Below are positions 1-4,550 of a DNA stretch of 5,758 nt, in pieces; within the stretch, counting starts at the first letter, position 1, and every line of letters starts with the position of its first letter. The DNA is from a bacterium (GTDB taxonomy: Bacteria > SZUA-79 > Acidulodesulfobacterales > Acidulodesulfobacteraceae): NCBI GenBank assembly GCA_021799935.1, contig JAJYZM010000075.1, forward strand, positions 1-5,758, written 5' to 3'. The notes under the pieces are model-generated. The model searched no databases. It was not told the origin of the DNA and saw only the letters and a list, made by a program, of their open reading frames with translations. The position numbers were made by a program, and so were the translations under genes.

Positions 1-206
1 GAATAAAGAATATCGCGGCTGGTATAAAAAACAGTTATTCAAAAGAAGAACTAATATACAAAAATATAGTAGTTGTAGCAAATTTGAATCCTAAAAAAAT
101 AATGGATTTTATTTCAGAGGGAATGCTACTCGCTACTGAAAACGATGGAAATGTAATCTTAATTACAACAGACAGGGCTGCAAAACCTGGAAGTAAAGTG
201 GGTTAA
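1..206 (+). CDS. Methionyl-tRNA synthetase beta subunit / C-terminal tRNA-binding domain (3' part only)
   Basis: This is the 3' end of a gene that begins before the window; codons are in frame from base 3 and the TAA stop is at 204-206, leaving 67 residues. The visible protein carries the hallmarks of the EMAP-II/Myf OB-fold tRNA-binding domain: an AAGIKNSYSKEEL segment, then a VVVANLNPKKI strand-turn, the SEGMLLAT motif (family consensus SEGM.LAA), and a final KPGSKVG. In the family this domain binds tRNA non-specifically and raises the tRNA affinity of MetRS; it occurs either fused to the MetRS C-terminus or as a separate small subunit. The MetRS catalytic gene in this window (829-2460, opposite strand) ends without this domain, so a stand-alone beta subunit is the best reading. 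A fusion to some other synthetase upstream cannot be excluded because the N-terminus is missing. Confidence 0.85.
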   Translation, partial: IKNIAAGIKNSYSKEELIYKNIVVVANLNPKKIMDFISEGMLLATENDGNVILITTDRAAKPGSKVG

Positions 207-209
207 TAC

Positions 210-219
210 TTAAATTATA
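210..219 (+). promoter_or_regulatory. Possible TATA box for the carbonic anhydrase gene
   Basis: TTAAATTATA lies in the 25-bp gap between the upstream stop codon and the carbonic anhydrase. In archaea transcription usually starts about 25 bases after the TATA centre, which here falls near 240. That would give a leaderless message starting at the second ATG (241) rather than the first (232). The site is A+T-only in an A+T-rich genome, and the genes could equally be co-transcribed, so this is weak. Confidence 0.3.
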
Positions 220-231
220 CAAGATGATAAA

Positions 232-828
232 ATGATAAGAATGTATGATATTTTGAAAAGAAATGAGAATTTTGCTAATTCTAATAAGGAACAAATAACC
301 AAATCGGCAAAAAGTCAAAATCCAGTATGTGCGGTAGTCTCATGTTCGGATTCGAGAGTTCCCCCCGAACTGTTATTTGAAGCAAAACTCGGTGAACTTT
401 TTACCATAAGGACTGCCGGAGGGATTATAGACAATGCCGGTTTGGCATCTTTAGAGTATGCTATAGAATATTTAAATGTCAAAACAGTGTTAGTGTTAGG
501 GCATACAAATTGTGGTGCAGTAACACATGCGCAGGAGGAGCTCATTCACAAACACCAACCTCCAAGTCATGAGAAGTCGCATTTAGATGATGTTATTTCA
601 GAAATATATAAAAATATCGAAGGAAATAAACAAAATTTGACAGATTTGAATCACGCTATAATTGATAATCTCAAAGCCCAAGTCAATAAAATAAATGAAG
701 ATCCAGTAATAAGTCGTTCAAATGCAGAAATTCTTCTTTATTTATATAATATAGAAACGGGCACAGTAAGCCAAGTAAAAAAAGATATCGAATTCAATGT
801 AAGAAAAAAGAAGCTGAAAAATCTATAA
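232..828 (+). CDS. Beta-class carbonic anhydrase
   Basis: This cytoplasmic zinc enzyme interconverts CO2 and bicarbonate, supplying bicarbonate to carboxylases or helping pH balance. At 198 residues it has the usual length for the class. The zinc site is complete: Cys38 in CSDSRV, His91 and Cys94 in HTNCGAV, plus the Asp40-Arg42 pair that gates the fourth zinc position. The conserved RTAGG (60-64) and GLASLEYA (70-77) segments that build the dimer and active site are also present. There is no signal peptide or membrane segment. The start is uncertain: ATG at 232 follows a weak GATGAT only 3 bases away, and ATG at 241 (MYDILKRNENF) fits a leaderless start from the upstream TATA-like box, giving 195 residues. 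It follows the MetRS beta gene by 25 bp and could share its transcript. Its stop codon touches that of the convergent MetRS gene. Family assignment is firm; the physiological role is inferred. Confidence 0.96.
   Translation: MIRMYDILKRNENFANSNKEQITKSAKSQNPVCAVVSCSDSRVPPELLFEAKLGELFTIRTAGGIIDNAGLASLEYAIEYLNVKTVLVLGHTNCGAVTHAQEELIHKHQPPSHEKSHLDDVISEIYKNIEGNKQNLTDLNHAIIDNLKAQVNKINEDPVISRSNAEILLYLYNIETGTVSQVKKDIEFNVRKKKLKNL
804..821 (-). terminator. T-rich termination tract for the MetRS gene, inside the carbonic anhydrase 3' end
   Basis: Read on the minus strand just after the MetRS stop, there is a T5 run (821-817) and then a T6 run (809-804). Archaeal RNA polymerase terminates at such U-rich tracts without needing a hairpin. 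No intergenic bases exist here, so termination must happen within the opposing gene. Function is inferred from position only. Confidence 0.4.
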
Positions 829-2460
829 TTATCCAAATTTTTCAATTTCATATATTTTTTCTTTGCTTATTTTATTGAATATAACCTTTATCTCTTTTTC
901 AATGTTTAATATAGGAAATTTTTCTAAAAGAGACAGTTTCGGCTCTTCTTCGATATCAAAATAAAAAAGTATATCCATCGCTGCTTTCGGTGCAAATGGC
1001 CATAACATTATACCTATATCATATATTATTTTAATAACACGGTTTAATATGCTAGATAGTTTATCCGTATCCTCTTTATTCATAAGTTTCCATGGTTCAG
1101 TGTTACTTATTATTGTATTTCCTAAGTTTGCCATTTCAATCACTCCATTTAGCGCTGACTTCAGTTCAATTTTTTCAAAAGATTCTTTATAATCCTTAAT
1201 AATCTTGTCTACTTCTTCATCACCATTGTCGCTAATTTTATTGAATACAATACCACTCTTTTTAGCTAAAGTCAAAACCCTATTCACAAGATTCCCTATC
1301 TTGCCATTCATTATATTATTTATTATTTCTTTTAACATTTCAACACTGAACTCCGAATCGGAATTTTCAGGATAAAGATAAATAAGAACAAATCTCCAGT
1401 AATCAGGCTCGGCAATCCCCAATGCAGACTCAAGATTTAAACCTATGCCTCTGCTTTTAGAAAATTTTATGTTTTTGGAAGTAAGATTCTCACTAGATTT
1501 TATTATGTACGGTAAGGTGTAATCCATATCCGATCCCAACAAGATTCCTGGAAACATAAGGGTATGAAATTCTATATTGTCTTTTCCCATAAATTGGATA
1601 AGCCGTGTTTTATTATCCGTCCAGTATTCACTCCATTTTGTTTTATTCCACTCCTTTGTAATTCCAATATACCCTATAACCGCATCAAACCAAACATAAA
1701 AAACAAAATCCCTATAATTTATTAAAGGCACCTGAAAACCCCATTTCATATTTCTTGTTATATCCCTTGGTTTTAATCCTTCGGTGTTTATAAGACTTAA
1801 TGATTTGTTTATTGCATTCTTGCTCCAGCCATTTATACTCGAATGGATTATAAATTCTTTGATTTTATCCTGAAGTTTATCCAACGCTATGGCAAGATTT
1901 TTTACTTTAAGAAATTCTATTTTTTCAGAGCCACATATCATACAATGAGGATTTATTATCTGTGTAGGGGATAAAAGTTTTCCGCAATCGTCACATTGGT
2001 CTCCCCTAGCATGAAGGCCATTGCAATATGGGCATATCCCCTCTATTAACCTATCAACAAGAAACCTTTTGTCTTCCTCGCAATAAGCCTGTATTTCCTC
2101 TCTTTCAATTATATATCCATTTTTGTTAAGCGCTTCAAATATAGCATATACGGTTGCTCTGTTTTCTTCCGTATCTGTCTTTCCATAGTAGGTAAATGTG
2201 CATTCATATCTGTTAAATATATCCTTTATTATACTATGCATTTTATCCGCAAGCTCTTTCGGCGTTATTTTTTCCTTTATCGCCCTAAGTTCTATAGGAG
2301 TACCATGCTGATCAGAACCGCAAATGAATATTGCGTCTTCGTTTTTCATTCTTAGATATTTATAGTAAACATCGGCAGGCAAGACCGAACCCACAAAATT
2401 TCCAAGATGTGGTATACCATACACATACGGCAGAGCTGATGTCACTATTGTTTTTGTCAT
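829..2460 (-). CDS. metG: Methionyl-tRNA synthetase, catalytic (alpha) subunit
   Basis: This class I synthetase charges tRNA-Met, initiator and elongator, with methionine in the cytoplasm. Numbering from the chosen ATG (2460) gives 543 residues. Features in order: the opening TSALPYVYGIPHLGN with the HIGH-type HLGN at 18-21; a connective peptide with zinc-knuckle cysteines C143/C146 (CPYC), C156/C159 (CDDC) and C173/C176 (CMIC), plus C127 in YCEEDKRF; the WFDA segment at 257-260; KFSKS at 332-336, the archaeal form of KMSKS; and the helical anticodon-binding domain with NTEPW at 453-457, whose Trp stacks on the CAU anticodon in known MetRS. The C-terminal EMAP-type domain is absent, consistent with the separate beta gene at the left edge. 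An ATG at 2499 would add 13 residues that do not resemble the family, whose members start just before the TSALPY strand. Its stop is directly adjacent to that of the carbonic anhydrase. The 5' side is divergent from the 2639 gene. Confidence 0.97.
   Translation of the reverse strand: MTKTIVTSALPYVYGIPHLGNFVGSVLPADVYYKYLRMKNEDAIFICGSDQHGTPIELRAIKEKITPKELADKMHSIIKDIFNRYECTFTYYGKTDTEENRATVYAIFEALNKNGYIIEREEIQAYCEEDKRFLVDRLIEGICPYCNGLHARGDQCDDCGKLLSPTQIINPHCMICGSEKIEFLKVKNLAIALDKLQDKIKEFIIHSSINGWSKNAINKSLSLINTEGLKPRDITRNMKWGFQVPLINYRDFVFYVWFDAVIGYIGITKEWNKTKWSEYWTDNKTRLIQFMGKDNIEFHTLMFPGILLGSDMDYTLPYIIKSSENLTSKNIKFSKSRGIGLNLESALGIAEPDYWRFVLIYLYPENSDSEFSVEMLKEIINNIMNGKIGNLVNRVLTLAKKSGIVFNKISDNGDEEVDKIIKDYKESFEKIELKSALNGVIEMANLGNTIISNTEPWKLMNKEDTDKLSSILNRVIKIIYDIGIMLWPFAPKAAMDILFYFDIEEEPKLSLLEKFPILNIEKEIKVIFNKISKEKIYEIEKFG
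838..860 (+). terminator. T-rich termination tract for the carbonic anhydrase, inside the MetRS 3' end
   Basis: On the plus strand just after the carbonic anhydrase stop there are a T5 run (838-842) and a T6 run (855-860), followed by more T-rich sequence. This mirrors the tracts on the other side of the stop-stop junction. It is consistent with archaeal U-tract termination, but the match is by composition alone. Confidence 0.4.
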
Positions 2461-2478
2461 TGAACCATCAATAAAAAC

Positions 2479-2490
2479 ATTATAATAATT
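2479..2490 (-). promoter_or_regulatory. Possible TATA box for metG
   Basis: On the minus strand this reads AATTATTATAAT, centred about 25 bases before the ATG at 2460. That is the spacing expected for a leaderless archaeal message beginning at or next to the start codon, and no good Shine-Dalgarno site precedes that ATG. It supports the 2460 start over 2499, but the surrounding DNA is almost all A and T, so the match is weak. The palindromic box near 2571 could also serve this direction, with a long leader. Confidence 0.3.
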
Positions 2491-2570
2491 TGCATACACA
2501 TTTTTTAATATTCTTTTATTTTATTGTTGAAAATGGTAAAAACAATTATTATAAAAAATTTACAAACATA

Positions 2571-2578
2571 TTTAAATA
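2571..2578 (+). promoter_or_regulatory. TATA box for the RHH-nucleotidyltransferase / cupin operon
   Basis: TTTAAATA is a good archaeal TATA box, embedded in a 12-bp palindrome ATATTTAAATAT (2568-2579). Transcription would start near 2598-2603, leaving a leader of about 36-41 bases that contains a GGTG ribosome-binding site before the ATG at 2639. Because the box is palindromic it could also bind TBP for the opposite direction (metG). Confidence 0.5.
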
Positions 2579-2586
2579 TTACCATA

Positions 2587-2602
2587 ATATAATATATTAT
2601 AT
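2587..2602. repeat. 16-bp perfect palindrome, possible operator
   Basis: ATATAATATATTATAT reads the same on both strands. It sits between the TATA box and the expected transcription start of the gene encoding a ribbon-helix-helix protein, where a repressor would block initiation. RHH dimers typically bind short symmetric sites near their own promoters. The caveat is composition: all 16 bases are A or T, so a palindrome of this length by chance in this region is not rare. Confidence 0.35.
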
Positions 2603-2629
2603 CATAAAATAACATTTTATATTTTAATC

Positions 2630-2633
2630 GGTG
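2630..2633 (+). promoter_or_regulatory. Shine-Dalgarno site GGTG
   Basis: GGTG lies 5 bases before the ATG at 2639 and pairs with the CACC of the archaeal 16S rRNA 3' end. It is the only G-rich stretch in an otherwise A+T leader, and it supports this ATG as the start of the ribbon-helix-helix domain. Confidence 0.6.
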
Positions 2634-2638
2634 TTAAA

Positions 2639-3502
2639 ATGAAAAAACAAATATCTATAACTTTGGACTCAGAGCTTCTTAATAAAGTAGATGTTTTTAT
2701 AGACGGGGCCGAAATAAGAAACAGGTCTCATGCAATAGAAAAAATTTTAAGGTCTGCCGTTTCCCAGTCAAATCCAAAAAAAGCGGTGATTTTTGCTGGC
2801 GGACCCACTATAACTATCAACAGGCATAAATTACCTAAACCAATGGTAAATATTCTGGGCAAACCAATATTAAGGTATATTATTGAGGAACTCAAAAGAA
2901 ACAACATATTTGATATAATATTAGCAACAGGAGAGGATAATGACAGCATAATAAAATATTTCTGGGATGGTTCCCAATTCGGAGTTCGTATAAAATACAT
3001 AAAAGAACCAATGGATGTTGGTACGGAGGGCGCACTCGCAAACATTATTGATTTAGTTGGTGGAATTCGTTTTTTTGCGCTCAACGGCGACCATATATTC
3101 AGGATGGATATGGGTAACATGTGCGAACAGCATGTAAAATCAGGTTCGATGGCAACCATGGCTCTCGTAACTTCCGATTCCCCAACCAGATTTGGCGTTA
3201 CAAAACTTGAAGGGTATAAAATAATTAATTTTGCAGAAAAACCCCCAAACACGGAAAATGAAAAATCTGGTTTGATCAATGCAGGAATTTATATATTCGA
3301 GCCTGAAGTCAAAAATTTTATAAAAAAATCAGAAAAAAAATCAATGCTTGAAAATGGGTTATTCCCGATGCTTGCAAAGACCGGAAAACTGTCAGGTTAT
3401 ATACATTCTGGGATATGGCATTCTCTTGATAACAACAAAGATCCAAATTTTGATATAAAGAAAATGACCGAATTGGTATCAAATAATAAAATTAATGTTT
3501 AG
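2639..3502 (+). CDS. Ribbon-helix-helix DNA-binding domain fused to a sugar-phosphate nucleotidyltransferase-like domain
   Basis: The 287-residue protein has two parts. Residues 1-41 are a CopG/Arc-type ribbon-helix-helix: a beta strand (KKQISITL), helix A (SELLNKVDVFID), a turn, then helix B with the family-typical NRSHAIEKIL. After a short linker (about 42-48), residues 48-268 follow the NTP_transferase fold of sugar-1-phosphate nucleotidyltransferases: AVIFAGG (49-55), PKPM (66-69), GTEGAL (128-133), NGDHI (149-153), FAEKP (198-202), INAGIYIF (213-220) and IWHSLD (259-264). The signature loop is abnormal. The family has GGxGTRL with 12 residues between GG and PKP; here there are 10 (PTITINRHKL), with neither GxR nor its catalytic arginine. 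The Lys of PKP, Asp of NGD and Lys of EKP remain. No beta-helix acyltransferase tail follows. It is the first gene of an operon with the nucleotidyltransferase-cupin gene 10 bp downstream. I infer a regulator that senses a nucleotide sugar or NTP; a weak or altered enzyme is the alternative. Confidence 0.9.
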   Translation: MKKQISITLDSELLNKVDVFIDGAEIRNRSHAIEKILRSAVSQSNPKKAVIFAGGPTITINRHKLPKPMVNILGKPILRYIIEELKRNNIFDIILATGEDNDSIIKYFWDGSQFGVRIKYIKEPMDVGTEGALANIIDLVGGIRFFALNGDHIFRMDMGNMCEQHVKSGSMATMALVTSDSPTRFGVTKLEGYKIINFAEKPPNTENEKSGLINAGIYIFEPEVKNFIKKSEKKSMLENGLFPMLAKTGKLSGYIHSGIWHSLDNNKDPNFDIKKMTELVSNNKINV

Positions 3503-3505
3503 GTG
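3501..3505 (+). promoter_or_regulatory. Shine-Dalgarno site AGGTG that fixes the downstream start
   Basis: AGGTG overlaps the TAG stop (3500-3502) of the upstream gene and lies 7 bases before the ATG at 3513. It selects 3513 rather than the in-frame ATG at 3495, which lies upstream of the site. The overlap implies that the two genes are translated from one message and are probably coupled. Confidence 0.75.
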
Positions 3506-3512
3506 TATTAAC

Positions 3513-4517
3513 ATGGTAATCGGAGCAATACTGGCTGGAGGTTATGGAAAAAGATTAGGTTCAATTACAAGCGAGATCCCAAAACCCTTAATAGAAATAA
3601 AAAAAGATTGGACAATTATGCATAAACAGCTATTTGATTTTAAATATATCGGAATAAAAGAAGTTTATCTGCTTGTCGGGTATAAAAATGAAAAGATAAA
3701 AGAGATTTTTGGGGATGCATGGAACGGAATAAAACTTCATTATCTTGTGGAAAAAGAGCCAAAAGGCACTCTTTATGCAATTAATAATTTTCTGAAGCAT
3801 ATTGACACTGATTGCCTGATAAGAAACGGGGACATAGTAACTGACATAAATTTTAATGAATTTGTCAATTTCGCGGCGCAGTCTAACTATGATGCATCAA
3901 TAGTGCTTACAAAAATGCGTAGCCCATACGGAATAATTAATCTTATTGATGATAAAGTAATTGAATTTGTGGAAAAGCCTATTATAAACAAATATATAAA
4001 TGCCGGAATCTACTATTTCAAAAAATCATCATATGAATATTTTGATAGGGAATATGATGGAAGGGACGTGGAAATGACTGTTTTCCAAGATTTAGTCGCT
4101 TCAAGGAAAATGAACGCGTATATTGAAAATAATGTGTTTTGGCAGTCAGTCGATAGCATAAAAGATTTGGAAAATGTGAGAAAAGAATACGAGAATAAAG
4201 AAGACAAGCCGTGGGGGTATGAAAAGGTTGTTATAAATACAGAAAAATATATGACAAAAAAATTGTATATTAAAAAAAGTTATCAGACTTCAATGCATTA
4301 TCATCCGAACAAAGACGAGACAATGCATCTTATCTCAGGTTCAGGATATATACTGTTAGAAGATGGCAGCAAAAACATGATGAAAAAGGACGAAGTGATA
4401 AGAATAAAACCAAATACTCTCCATTCAATTGTTGCAACAAATAATTTAGTATTGATGGAATATTCAACACCCCATCTTGAGGATACAGTCAGGGTAAAAG
4501 ATTATTATAACAGATAA
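3513..4517 (+). CDS. Bifunctional-type nucleotide-sugar protein: nucleotidyltransferase domain plus C-terminal cupin
   Basis: Numbering from the ATG at 3513, chosen for its AGGTG site and because MVIGAILAGG is the natural family start, the protein has 334 residues. Residues 1 to about 220 are a sugar-1-phosphate nucleotidyltransferase with an intact loop GGYGKRL (9-15), PKP (23-25), NGD (105-107), EKP (154-156), NAGIYYF (163-169) and WQSVD (210-214). Residues 232-334 are a cupin opening with KPWGYE. It has a perfect first cupin motif (His262, His264, Glu269, Gly276), a second-motif PNTLH with His304, and an EDTVRVKDYYNR ending, all like type II mannose-6-phosphate isomerase. This order recalls ManC, which makes GDP-mannose and isomerises mannose-6-phosphate, but ManC is usually about 470 residues and this is much shorter. 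Substrate and base are therefore not proven; a heptose- or hexose-1-phosphate transferase is possible. It is cytoplasmic and co-transcribed with the RHH fusion gene. The likely role is glycan precursor supply. Confidence 0.9.
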   Translation: MVIGAILAGGYGKRLGSITSEIPKPLIEIKKDWTIMHKQLFDFKYIGIKEVYLLVGYKNEKIKEIFGDAWNGIKLHYLVEKEPKGTLYAINNFLKHIDTDCLIRNGDIVTDINFNEFVNFAAQSNYDASIVLTKMRSPYGIINLIDDKVIEFVEKPIINKYINAGIYYFKKSSYEYFDREYDGRDVEMTVFQDLVASRKMNAYIENNVFWQSVDSIKDLENVRKEYENKEDKPWGYEKVVINTEKYMTKKLYIKKSYQTSMHYHPNKDETMHLISGSGYILLEDGSKNMMKKDEVIRIKPNTLHSIVATNNLVLMEYSTPHLEDTVRVKDYYNR

Positions 4518-4550
4518 TACCACTCATTATCCCTCCATGCGCATAAAAGT

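Noticed and set aside
2461..2499. In-frame N-terminal extension of MetRS from an ATG at 2499
   Set aside because: The 13 extra residues (MYANYYNVFIDGS) have no counterpart in the family, which starts just before the TSALPY strand, and a TATA-like box fits a start at 2460.
2461..2638. Possible small gene or tRNA in the divergent intergenic region
   Set aside because: The sequence is almost entirely A and T with no cloverleaf, no TPsiC-like GGTTCGA box and no sizeable open frame; it is best read as a promoter region.
2728..3279. 183-codon open frame antisense to the RHH-nucleotidyltransferase gene
   Set aside because: It lies wholly within a strongly supported gene, shows no recognisable motif, and reads as the reverse shadow of that gene.
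3495..3512. In-frame start of the nucleotidyltransferase-cupin gene at ATG 3495
   Set aside because: It overlaps the upstream gene and lies before the AGGTG site; the ATG at 3513 has correct spacing and gives the expected MVIGAILAGG start.
4537..4544. ATGCGCAT 8-bp palindrome in the gap between the cupin gene and serS
   Set aside because: It is short, has no loop to form a terminator hairpin, is not followed by a strong T run on either strand, and could easily occur by chance.
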